From Actinomycetes bacterium (GTDB lineage Bacteria; Actinomycetota; Actinomycetes; Actinomycetales; Cellulomonadaceae), in contig JAJYCD010000033.1 of NCBI GenBank assembly GCA_021778635.1, positions 1 to 35,894 of the forward strand: a DNA stretch of 35,894 nt, written 5' to 3'. The translations under genes and the position numbers were made by a program. The notes under the pieces were generated by a model. It did no database searches and was not told the DNA's origin. It saw nothing but the letters and a program-made list of their open reading frames with translations. Shown here one piece after another: positions 9,274 through 16,177 of this stretch (positions within the stretch are counted from its first letter, which is position 1; each line of letters begins with the position of its first letter).

Positions 9274-9900
9274 TCAGGACGCGGTGCGGAACATGATCAC
9301 GGCGCGGCCCGCGTTGTAGAGCGCGTCGGCGACGGCGCGGGGATCGCTGAGGTAGCCGCTGACCATGGCTCCGTCGCGCAGCATGACCAGCTCGTCGGCG
9401 ACGAGTGCCGAGTCCGGGATCGCGATCTCGTCCAGCAGGTCCTGGATGGCCTGCCGGAACCAGCGGCGATGCTCGTCCACCACACGGCGTACCGGGTGCT
9501 GCGGATCGGCGTACTCGGCCGCGGCGTTGATGAACGGGCAACCGCGGAACCCCGGGGTGCAGCTCTCCGCGCCGATGGCCTCGGCGACGATGCGGAACAC
9601 GTCCGGGACCTCGGCGGCCGCCTGCCGGGCGCCGGCGATCGCGTCGCGCTCCCACGTCGCGCGCCGTTGGAGGTAGGCGACGACCAGCTCGTCCTTCGTC
9701 GGGAAGTGACGGTAGAAGGTGACCTTGGTGATGCCCACCTGGGCGATGACCTTCTCCGCGCTGACCGCGCGTATCCCGTGGGCGTAGAAGAGCTCGGTGG
9801 CGGCGTCGATGATGCGCTCGCGCATCGGCTTCTTCGGTGCGGGTCCCGGCGCTGTCGCGTCCTCGGACGCTGCCGTGTGTGCCTCTGTCATCTCGTCCAT
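9274..9900 (-). CDS. TetR/AcrR family transcriptional regulator
   Basis: Repressor of 208 residues. The N-terminal TetR helix-turn-helix runs from about 26 to 72, with the recognition region GITKVTFYRHFPTKDEL. The C-terminal ligand domain holds a cysteine-bearing segment GFRGCPFINA seen in many small-molecule-sensing TetR proteins; that could be a redox or electrophile sensor, which is inference. The ATG at 9900 follows a GAGGTGAGG ribosome site. It is divergent from the hydrolase pair at 10030, and the palindrome at 9991-10012 between them is the probable operator, so it likely represses both the hydrolases and itself. Confidence 0.94.
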   Translation of the reverse strand: MDEMTEAHTAASEDATAPGPAPKKPMRERIIDAATELFYAHGIRAVSAEKVIAQVGITKVTFYRHFPTKDELVVAYLQRRATWERDAIAGARQAAAEVPDVFRIVAEAIGAESCTPGFRGCPFINAAAEYADPQHPVRRVVDEHRRWFRQAIQDLLDEIAIPDSALVADELVMLRDGAMVSGYLSDPRAVADALYNAGRAVIMFRTAS

Positions 9901-9955
9901 CAGTGTGCCTCACCTCGTTAGATGCCACCTCGTCGCACACGCGAGGACGAATGAC

Positions 9956-9985
9956 TTGCCATGCAGTGCGCCATCTGCCTATGCT
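9956..9985 (+). promoter_or_regulatory. Sigma-70-type promoter of the hydrolase operon
   Basis: TTGCCA at 9956-9961 and TATGCT at 9980-9985 are 18 bp apart. The predicted transcription start near 9992 falls at the left end of the 22-bp palindrome, so bound TetR would block initiation. Confidence 0.65.
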
Positions 9986-9990
9986 CCGAA

Positions 9991-10012
9991 GTAGAGTTAC
10001 TAGTCAGTCTAC
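9991..10012. promoter_or_regulatory. TetR operator palindrome
   Basis: A 22-bp imperfect palindrome: arms GTAGA (9991-9995) and TCTAC (10008-10012) around a central ACTAGT (9999-10004); 18 of 22 positions are symmetric. It sits between the divergent TetR and hydrolase genes, just after the hydrolase -10. Operator function is inferred from symmetry and position. Confidence 0.75.
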
Positions 10013-10029
10013 CAACCGAGGAGCACAGC

Positions 10030-10827
10030 ATGACCACCACCACCCCCGTCGTCTTCATCCACGGCCTGTGGATCCACTCCGATGCCTGGCAGCCCTGGGT
10101 CGAGCTCTTCCGAGCAGCCGGGTACGACGCGATCGCACCCGGCTGGCCGGGCGACTCCGCCGACGTCGAGACGACCCGCCGGAACGCGACCGCCCTGGCG
10201 GGCAAGGGCATCGACGACATCACCGAGGGCTACCTCGCGGTCATCCGCGAGCTGCCCGCCAAGCCGATCGTGATCGGGCACTCCTTCGGGGGTCTCATCG
10301 CGCAGAAGCTGCTGGCCGGCGGGAACGCCGCGGCGGCGATCGCCATCGATCCCGGCCAGATCAAGGGGGTCAAGCCGGTGCCCTTCGCGCAGATCCGGTC
10401 CGGCTTCCCCGTGCTGTCCCGCCCCGGCAACAAGAAGCGGTCCGTCGCGCTGTCCAAGAAGCAGTTCCGCTACGCCTTCGGCAACGCGATCAGTGCGGCG
10501 GAGTCGGGCGACCTGTACGACGCATGGTCGATCCCCGGGCCGGGCAAGCCGCTCTTCGAGGCCTCGACCGCGAACTTCTCGGCCTCCTCCCCGGCAGCCG
10601 TGAACACCAGGCGCCGTGATCGCGGACCGCTGCTGATCATCGGCGGCGGCCAGGACCACACCGTCCCGGAGGTGGTGGCCAAGGCCGCCTTCTCGCTGTA
10701 CGCCGGGTCCGGAGCGGTCACCGACTACCACGCGTTCGCGGACCGCGGACACTCGCTCGTCCTGGACCACGGCTGGCGCGAGATCGCCGACCACACCCTG
10801 TCCTGGCTCGCCGGCCAGAACCTGTGA
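10030..10827 (+). CDS. Alpha/beta hydrolase, cytosolic
   Basis: Hydrolase of 265 residues with no signal peptide. HGLW oxyanion-loop motif at 11-14, nucleophile elbow GHSFGG with Ser85, probable acid Asp209 in GGGQDHTVP and His241 in DRGHSLVLDHGW, so the triad is complete. The ATG at 10030 has GAGGAG six nucleotides upstream; the frame extends upstream but across the operator. Family members include non-haem chloroperoxidase-like esterases and lactonases, and the substrate here is unknown. It is the first gene after the TetR operator and is followed 29 nt later by a secreted relative, suggesting one inducible unit acting on the same kind of compound in two compartments. Confidence 0.92.
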   Translation: MTTTTPVVFIHGLWIHSDAWQPWVELFRAAGYDAIAPGWPGDSADVETTRRNATALAGKGIDDITEGYLAVIRELPAKPIVIGHSFGGLIAQKLLAGGNAAAAIAIDPGQIKGVKPVPFAQIRSGFPVLSRPGNKKRSVALSKKQFRYAFGNAISAAESGDLYDAWSIPGPGKPLFEASTANFSASSPAAVNTRRRDRGPLLIIGGGQDHTVPEVVAKAAFSLYAGSGAVTDYHAFADRGHSLVLDHGWREIADHTLSWLAGQNL

Positions 10828-10856
10828 CACCCCACCCACAACGAAAGGACACTCTC

Positions 10857-11702
10857 ATGCGCACCCTCACGAGGTTCGGAACCCACCAGGCACGCTCGAC
10901 GCTCCTCGGGCTCGCCGTCCTCGGCGTGATCGCCGGCTCGGCGACCGTCGCCACCGCGTCGACGGGCACGACGTCGACCGGCACCACCTCGCACTCGGAC
11001 GTCCGGCCGACCATCGTCCTGGAGCACGGGGCCTGGGCCGACGGATCGAGCTGGAACGGCGTCGTCACCCGACTGCAACGGGACGGCTACACCGTCGACG
11101 TCCCCCCGGACCCGCTGCGCGGCGTGGCGAGCGACTCGGCCTACCTGGCCAGCTACCTCGCCACGATCCCCGGCCCGATCGTGCTGGTCGGACACTCCTA
11201 CGGCGGCTTCGTCACGACCGACGCGGCCACCGGCAACCCGAACGTCAAGGCCCTCGTCTACGTCGACGCCTACATCCCGGCCCAGGGGGACACCCTGAAC
11301 AGCCTGACGGCCCAGTTCCCCGGCAGCCGGATCGCACCGACCGCGCTGGCCTTCGTGCCGTCCGCCGGCGGCGTCGTCGATGCCTACGTCCAGCCCGCGA
11401 TGTTCCGGGCGATCCTCGCCAACGACCTCTCGGCCACGCAGGTCGCGCTGCTCGCCGCCACCCAGCGCCCGATCGCGGCCTCGGCGCTCGGCGAGGTGTC
11501 CGGGCCACCCGCCTGGACCAGCGTCCCGACCTGGGCCGTCATCGGCACCGAGGACCACGCCCTGCCGCCCGCCGCGCAGGAGTTCATGGCCCAGCGGGCG
11601 CACGCCCGGGTCACGAGGATCGCGGCATCCCACCTGTCCCTGATCTCCCACCCCGACGCGGTCGAACGCGTGATCGTCGAAGCGGCGCGCCACACCTCCT
11701 GA
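10857..11702 (+). CDS. Secreted alpha/beta hydrolase
   Basis: Hydrolase of 281 residues with an N-terminal export signal: basic start, hydrophobic run at about 15-31, and a likely cleavage near VATA/S (34-35). Mature part has the HGAW motif at 57-60, GHSYGG with Ser114, Asp233 in GTEDHALPP and His259 in ASHLSL. The family includes salicylate-esterase-like and other small-ester hydrolases. Start is the ATG at 10857 after AAAGGA; a GTG at 10824 overlaps the upstream stop but would put residues before the signal. Likely cotranscribed with the cytosolic hydrolase and under the same TetR. Confidence 0.92.
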   Translation: MRTLTRFGTHQARSTLLGLAVLGVIAGSATVATASTGTTSTGTTSHSDVRPTIVLEHGAWADGSSWNGVVTRLQRDGYTVDVPPDPLRGVASDSAYLASYLATIPGPIVLVGHSYGGFVTTDAATGNPNVKALVYVDAYIPAQGDTLNSLTAQFPGSRIAPTALAFVPSAGGVVDAYVQPAMFRAILANDLSATQVALLAATQRPIAASALGEVSGPPAWTSVPTWAVIGTEDHALPPAAQEFMAQRAHARVTRIAASHLSLISHPDAVERVIVEAARHTS

Positions 11703-11718
11703 GCTGCGCCGGCTCGAG

Positions 11719-11760
11719 CGGCGGCTGGTGGTCCGAGGGGTATCGGACCGTCAGCCGCCG
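11719..11760 (+). terminator. Two-tier hairpin after the hydrolase operon
   Basis: Outer arms CGGCGGCTG (11719-11727) and CAGCCGCCG (11752-11760) enclose inner arms GGTCCGA (11730-11736) and TCGGACC (11743-11749) with a 6-nt loop. Sixteen base pairs with one 2x2 internal loop. No T-tract follows, as is usual in high-GC actinobacteria. Confidence 0.7.
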
Positions 11761-11811
11761 TGCTGTCCGCCGCGGCGATGCTCGCCCGGCCTCGCGGCGG
11801 TCCCCCGGTGG

Positions 11812-11837
11812 TGACAGATGTCATCACGAGGTCGTGA
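11812..11837. promoter_or_regulatory. Two adjacent inverted repeats upstream of the ABC-2 operon
   Basis: TGACAGATGTCA (11812-11823) has TGACA/TGTCA arms, and TCACGAGGTCGTGA (11824-11837) has perfect 6-bp arms around GG. They abut and lie about 35 bp before the predicted -10. Candidates for binding by the response regulator encoded three genes downstream or by another repressor; which is not shown. Confidence 0.55.
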
Positions 11838-11871
11838 CGCGCGGGCACTGATCCCGCAGCGGCACGGCTCC

Positions 11872-11877
11872 TACCGT
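11872..11877 (+). promoter_or_regulatory. -10 element giving a leaderless transcript
   Basis: TACCGT is followed by exactly 7 nt and then the ATG at 11885, the spacing typical of leaderless actinobacterial genes. There is no ribosome site before this ATG. A weak -35, TGATCC, lies 17 bp upstream. Confidence 0.55.
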
Positions 11878-11884
11878 CGTGGTC

Positions 11885-12841
11885 ATGACAGAGGTGGCGG
11901 TCGACTTCCGGGGAGTGCGCAAGGAGTTCGGCGACGTGCTGGCGATCGACGCGCTGGACCTCGAGATCCGCAGGGGTGAGACGGTGGCGCTGCTCGGTGC
12001 CAACGGCGCCGGGAAGTCGACCGCCGTGAGCCTCATGCTCGGCATCCTCGCGCCCGACGCGGGGGAGGTGCGGGTCCTCGGCGAGCCACCTGATCGCGCC
12101 GTCGCGCGCGGGCGGATCGGCGTCATGCTGCAGGACGGCGGTCTCATGCCGGGGGTCTCCGTCGCGTCGATGCTCGCCCTGGTCACGAGCATGTACTCGA
12201 CTCCACGCCCGGTGGGGCAGCTCCTGGTCGAGGCGGGCCTGGCCCACCTCGCGTCGCGGCGGGTGGATCGGCTCTCCGGAGGGCAGACCCAACGCCTGCG
12301 CTTCGCCGTCGCGGTGGCCGGGAACCCGGACGTCCTCGTCCTCGACGAACCGACGGCGGCGATGGACGCCGAGTCGCGCCGGTCGTTCTGGGCGCACATC
12401 CGATCGTTCGCGGCCGACGGCCGCACCGTGATCTTCGCGACGCACTATCTCCGCGAGGCGGACGACGTCGCCGACCGCATCGTCGTGCTCGCCGCGGGGC
12501 GTTCGGTCGCCGACGGCACGCCGGTCCAGCTCAAGACCGTCGCCGGTGCCCGGACCGTGCGCTTCACGCTCGGTGACGAGTCGGATGCCGGGCTCGACCG
12601 ACTACCGGGCGTGACGGTCGCCGAGGTGCACGGAACGACGGCGGCCCTGCGCACCGTCGACGTCGAACGGACCGTGCGCGCGCTCCTCGCCGCGCGCGAG
12701 CACGTTCCCGACCTCGAGGTCGGCGGCGCCGAGCTCGAGGACGCCGTGATCGCGCTGGGCGGATCGAGCCGCACCGCGCCGTCCCGTCGATCCCCGCACG
12801 AGGGTCCCGACGTCCTGCCCACGAGGGGTGATGACCGGTGA
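11885..12841 (+). CDS. ABC-2 type exporter ATPase (DrrA/NatA-like)
   Basis: Cytosolic ATPase of 318 residues from the ATG at 11885. Walker A GANGAGKST at 38-46, signature LSGGQTQR near 129-136, Walker B VLVLDEPTAAMD near 149, and H-loop FATHYLREAD. The C-terminal 100 residues form the usual accessory domain of this family. The ATG is favoured over a GTG six bases upstream because it suits leaderless initiation. The stop overlaps the permease start in GTGA. With the permease and the two-component pair it makes an exporter-plus-sensor unit; such units often respond to antimicrobials or membrane state. Confidence 0.93.
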   Translation: MTEVAVDFRGVRKEFGDVLAIDALDLEIRRGETVALLGANGAGKSTAVSLMLGILAPDAGEVRVLGEPPDRAVARGRIGVMLQDGGLMPGVSVASMLALVTSMYSTPRPVGQLLVEAGLAHLASRRVDRLSGGQTQRLRFAVAVAGNPDVLVLDEPTAAMDAESRRSFWAHIRSFAADGRTVIFATHYLREADDVADRIVVLAAGRSVADGTPVQLKTVAGARTVRFTLGDESDAGLDRLPGVTVAEVHGTTAALRTVDVERTVRALLAAREHVPDLEVGGAELEDAVIALGGSSRTAPSRRSPHEGPDVLPTRGDDR

Positions 12842-13605
12842 CCACCCAGCCGTCGGCCCCGTCGGCCCCGCTGACCCGCTTCGTGTCGGTCGAGGTGACG
12901 CGGATGGCGTCCGACGCACGCTTCCTGGTGCTCATGCTCGGGATGCCGGTCGGGATGTACCTGCTGTTCACGAACCTCCCTGGCACGAGCCAGTCGACCG
13001 GCGGGCTGGCGCCGCAGGTCGGCGCGATGATCTCGATGGCCGCGTTCGGCGCGATCGGCACGGCGCTGACCGCAACCGCACCCCGCCTCGCGCAGGAGCG
13101 CGCGACAGGATGGATGCGTCAGCTCCGCGTGCTGCCGATGCCCGGTCACCGGGTCGTGGCTGCGAAGGTGCTGGCGGCGATGATCTGGGCGCTCCCTGCG
13201 ATCGTGCTCGTCTTCGCCGCCGCGGAGCTCGACCACGACATCCGGCTCGCCGCCTGGAGGTGGTGCGCGATCGCCGTCCTCCTGTGGCTCGGGACCGCGC
13301 CGTTCGCCGCGCTCGGGCTGCTCATCGGCTACCTGACCGACGAGTCGTCCGCCTTCGCGGTCATGTACGGGGTGTACCTGTTCCTCGGCGCGGCCGGTGG
13401 GCTCTGGATGCCCGTGCCGGCGCTCCCCACCGTGCTGCAGCGGATCGCCCACACCCTGCCGTCCAACCGCGATGCCGAGCTCGGGTGGTCCGTCGCGGCG
13501 GCGCACGGACCGTCGCTCGTGGGTGCGGCCATCCTGGTCGGGTGGCTGGCCGCGTTCACCGGCACCGCGGTGCTCGCGTACCGGCGCGCCACGGCGACGC
13601 GATGA
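12838..13605 (+). CDS. ABC-2 type permease
   Basis: Integral membrane protein of 255 residues with about six hydrophobic segments: around 25-45 (LVLMLGMPVGMYLLF), 60-85, 110-135, 140-165, 175-195 and 230-250. This is the size and layout of ABC2_membrane permeases that pair with DrrA/NatA-type ATPases. The GTG start overlaps the ATPase stop by 4 nt, so the two are coupled. Substrate is unknown. Confidence 0.9.
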   Translation: MTTQPSAPSAPLTRFVSVEVTRMASDARFLVLMLGMPVGMYLLFTNLPGTSQSTGGLAPQVGAMISMAAFGAIGTALTATAPRLAQERATGWMRQLRVLPMPGHRVVAAKVLAAMIWALPAIVLVFAAAELDHDIRLAAWRWCAIAVLLWLGTAPFAALGLLIGYLTDESSAFAVMYGVYLFLGAAGGLWMPVPALPTVLQRIAHTLPSNRDAELGWSVAAAHGPSLVGAAILVGWLAAFTGTAVLAYRRATATR

Positions 13606-13638
13606 CCCTGCTCCCGCGAACGCCGACGAGCCGCACGC

Positions 13639-13667
13639 TTCACGCCCGTCCACGCGCGTCGTAGCGT
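13639..13667 (+). promoter_or_regulatory. Probable promoter of the two-component pair
   Basis: TTCACG (13639-13644) and TAGCGT (13662-13667) are 17 bp apart, about 30 nt before the kinase ATG. The same TCGTAGCGTT string occurs in the esterase promoter at 17498-17507. Confidence 0.5.
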
Positions 13668-13696
13668 TTCTCGGATCGAGACCGCAGGAGGTGGAG

Positions 13697-14941
13697 ATGA
13701 GCCCCTCGGCGCACCCGGGCGATCGGTCGCAGTCGCTCTTCGCCGCGATGATGCCCCACCCAGGACCGCCGGGGCGCGCGCGGCGCATCCGGTGGAAGGT
13801 CTCGCAGGCCGCGATGCTGGGCTTTCTCGCGTACCCGATCAGCGACGTGCTGCACCGGGGTCTCGCGACGCCGGTCGCGGTCGTCGTCCTCGTGGCGCTG
13901 GCGGTGTTCGGCACGGCATGGCTGCGCGCGATGTGGCTCTCGTTGGCGACCACCGCGCCGTTCCGCAGGATCGTCCCGTGGCTGGTCGTCGCCGGGGGCA
14001 TCGGGGTTCCGCTGGCGTTCGGGGTCGGGACGCCAGGGTTCGTCGGCCTGTTCATCTACCTCTCGATCGCCGCGGCGGTCTCGCTGCCGCTCGTGGCGAC
14101 GGTTCCGGCGATCGTGACGGCGACGACCTGCGCGGCGGTGCTGCTGTGGCGGTCACCCGTCCGCGTCAGCGTGGACGCCGCCTTCGGGCAGCTGTCCTAC
14201 GTGTTCTGGCTCGGCATGATGATGGCGTTCTACCGACGGATGATGCTCCTGGTCATCGAGCTGCGGCAGGCCCGCGAGGACCTCGCCCTCTTCGCGGTCA
14301 CCGAGGAACGCCTCCGGTTCGCCCGCGACCTGCACGACCTGCTCGGCCACAGCCTGTCCACGATCTCGCTCAAGGCCCAGCTGGCCCGCCGACTGGCAGC
14401 CGGAGACCCCTCGGTGGTCGCGGAGATCGCCGACATCGAGTCCGTCGCCCAGCAGGCGCTCACCGAGGTCCGCGAGGCGGTCACCGGGTACCGGCTGACG
14501 AGCTTCCCGCTCGAGCTGGAGAGCGCCCGGACCGCCCTCGTGGCCGCAGGGATCTCGGTCGCGGTCCGCGGGGAGACCGCGCCCACGACGGCCCGGACGG
14601 ACGCGCTCCTCGGCTGGGTCCTGCGGGAGGCCGTGACCAACGTGGTCCGGCACAGCGAGGCGCAGGCCTGCGCCATCGCGCTGACGCGCCGGGACGATGC
14701 GCTGGTCCTCGACGTGCGCAACGACGGTGTCGTCGCGACCTCGACGGCGACTGCTCCCGGGAACGGGCTTCGCGGGTTGACCGAGCGGGTGGAGTCGGCC
14801 GGTGGGCTGCTGCGCGCCGGTGCCGAGCCAGGGGGCGGCTTCCGCCTCACGGCGACGCTTCCGGTCGACGACCCGGCTCTCGCGCAGGACGCGGGTCGTG
14901 CCGTGCCCGGCCCGTTCGCCGCGCACGGTGGCGCGCGGTGA
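13697..14941 (+). CDS. DesK-like sensor histidine kinase
   Basis: Membrane kinase of 414 residues. About five to six membrane helices fill residues 35-185 with hardly any external loop, so it probably senses within or at the membrane. The HisKA_3 dimerisation segment RFARDLHDLLGHSLS carries phospho-acceptor His213; the HATPase domain follows with N-box LREAVTNVVRHSEA and G-box GNGLRGLTERV. The ATG at 13697 has an ideal AGGAGGTGGAG site. Overlap of the stop with the regulator start (GTGA) fixes its partner. In Bacillus DesK reports membrane fluidity; here the cue is unknown and the neighbouring ABC-2 exporter is the probable target. Confidence 0.94.
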   Translation: MSPSAHPGDRSQSLFAAMMPHPGPPGRARRIRWKVSQAAMLGFLAYPISDVLHRGLATPVAVVVLVALAVFGTAWLRAMWLSLATTAPFRRIVPWLVVAGGIGVPLAFGVGTPGFVGLFIYLSIAAAVSLPLVATVPAIVTATTCAAVLLWRSPVRVSVDAAFGQLSYVFWLGMMMAFYRRMMLLVIELRQAREDLALFAVTEERLRFARDLHDLLGHSLSTISLKAQLARRLAAGDPSVVAEIADIESVAQQALTEVREAVTGYRLTSFPLELESARTALVAAGISVAVRGETAPTTARTDALLGWVLREAVTNVVRHSEAQACAIALTRRDDALVLDVRNDGVVATSTATAPGNGLRGLTERVESAGGLLRAGAEPGGGFRLTATLPVDDPALAQDAGRAVPGPFAAHGGAR

Positions 14942-15543
14942 TCCGCATCCTGCTCGCCGAGGACCAGCGCATGATCCGCGGCGCGCTCGCCCGTCTGCTC
15001 GATCTGGAATCCGACCTGGTCGTCGTCGCGGACGTCTCCTCGGGCGACGAGGTCGTCCCCCGTGCGCTCGAGACCCGCCCCGACGTGGCCCTGCTCGACA
15101 TCCAGATGCCGCGCCTCGACGGGCTGGCCGCCGCCGCTGCGCTGCGCCGGGCGATGCCCGCCTGTCCGGTCCTGATCCTCACGACCTTCACCCGACCCGG
15201 TTACGTCCGGCGCGCCATCGAAGCCGGCGCAGCCGGGTTCCTCGCCAAGGACGGTCCGGTCGAGGAGCTCGCCGACGCTGTTGGGCGGGTCGTCGCGGGG
15301 GAGCGCGTCATGGACCCCGCACTGGCCGTCACGGCGCTCGCGGCCGGGCCCAACCCGCTCTCTCCGCGCGAGCGTGAGGTGCTCGCGACCGCGACGCACA
15401 CCTCGAGCGTGGCCGAGATCTCCCGGATCCTGCACCTGTCTGAGGGGACGGTACGGAACTACCTCTCCGCGGCGATCGGCAAGACCGGGACGCGCAACCG
15501 CGCCGAGGCCGCACGACTTGCGGATGCGAACGGGTGGCTCTAG
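14938..15543 (+). CDS. NarL/DesR-like response regulator
   Basis: Regulator of 201 residues. Receiver domain with acidic pair Glu8-Asp9, phospho-acceptor Asp54 in ALLDIQMP, the Thr in ILTTF and Lys104 in FLAKDG, all intact. LuxR-type helix-turn-helix at the C-terminus from LSPREREVL to the end, with recognition part AEISRILHLSEGTVRNYLS. GTG start overlapping the kinase stop by 4 nt. It likely controls the ABC-2 operon just upstream, perhaps through the paired inverted repeats at 11812-11837. Confidence 0.95.
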   Translation: MIRILLAEDQRMIRGALARLLDLESDLVVVADVSSGDEVVPRALETRPDVALLDIQMPRLDGLAAAAALRRAMPACPVLILTTFTRPGYVRRAIEAGAAGFLAKDGPVEELADAVGRVVAGERVMDPALAVTALAAGPNPLSPREREVLATATHTSSVAEISRILHLSEGTVRNYLSAAIGKTGTRNRAEAARLADANGWL

Positions 15544-15644
15544 CGCGGCGCGACGGGTGCGGCCGAGCCCTGATGCTGTTTCCATGGTGGGCAGATCGCC
15601 GGCCGGGGCGGGAGCGGTGACCTGCTCGCCCGCCCGCGTGCGGC

Positions 15645-15725
15645 AGGTGGTCGCCCGGGCAGGGTGTCGTCCGGGCAGGGTGTCATCCGGGCTCGGTGTC
15701 GTCCGGGGCAGGGTGTCGTCCGGGC
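15645..15725 (+). repeat. Degenerate 16-bp tandem repeat, five units
   Basis: Units at 15645-15660, 15661-15676, 15677-15692, 15693-15709 and 15710-15725 share the frame AGGGTGTCGTCCGGGC with one to four changes, and a partial sixth (GGGTCGTCGTTCG) follows. The array fills the gap between the response regulator and the DGPF gene. Four units carry TGTCGT or TGTCAT, close to the TGTCGA reported as the -35 motif of ECF42 sigma factors. No gene is evident in it. Confidence 0.85.
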
Positions 15726-15790
15726 GGGTCGTCGTTCGTGGTGGTGGGGAGGGCGGTCGTCGGGATCGTCCGAGACTGAGGAGCGATGTC

Positions 15791-16153
15791 ATGACGCAGT
15801 ACCTGTTGAGCGTGCACGGCCCCGCCGAGATGGGCGAGTTCGGCAGCTATGCCTCCAAGCAGGAGATGGCGGAGGCGTTCGCCGCGACGGGCGCCTTCAA
15901 CGACAAGCTTCAGGCCGACGGCTACTGGGTCTTCGCCGGTGGTCTGGAGTCGGCGTCGACGGCGACGGTCGTCGACGGCCGCGGCGAGTCGCCGGTGCTG
16001 ACCGACGGTCCGTACCTGGAGACCAAGGAGGTCATCGGGGGGTTCTGGATCATCGACGCACCGGACCGGGACGTCGCGCTCCGGCTCGCGGCGGAGGGGT
16101 CCCGGGCGTGCCGGGGCACGGTCGAGGTCCGCGCCTTCGCGGGCCTGGGCTGA
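15791..16153 (+). CDS. YCII/DGPF-domain protein, ECF42 partner
   Basis: Small cytosolic protein of 120 residues, almost entirely one YCII-related (PhnB-like ferredoxin-fold) domain. The family signature appears as DGPYLETKE at 72-80, where the eponymous DGPF is DGPY. Start at ATG 15791 with GAGGAG 7 nt upstream. DGPF genes sit next to ECF42 sigma factors across bacteria and are among their conserved targets; here the sigma gene begins 24 nt downstream, so they form one unit. The molecular role of DGPF proteins is not established. Confidence 0.93.
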   Translation: MTQYLLSVHGPAEMGEFGSYASKQEMAEAFAATGAFNDKLQADGYWVFAGGLESASTATVVDGRGESPVLTDGPYLETKEVIGGFWIIDAPDRDVALRLAAEGSRACRGTVEVRAFAGLG

Positions 16154-16177
16154 GCCGGTCCGACGAGCGAGCGGACG

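Noticed and set aside
9254..9282. GCGTCC/GGACGC hairpin between the exporter and TetR genes as terminator
   Set aside because: Only six base pairs with an 17-nt loop; too weak to support.
12445..14055. Minus-strand open frame (536 codons) across the ABC-2 genes
   Set aside because: It spans several well-supported plus-strand genes and has no recognisable motif; a shadow.
15645..15736. CRISPR array
   Set aside because: Units of 16 bp are contiguous without spacers, so this is a simple tandem repeat.
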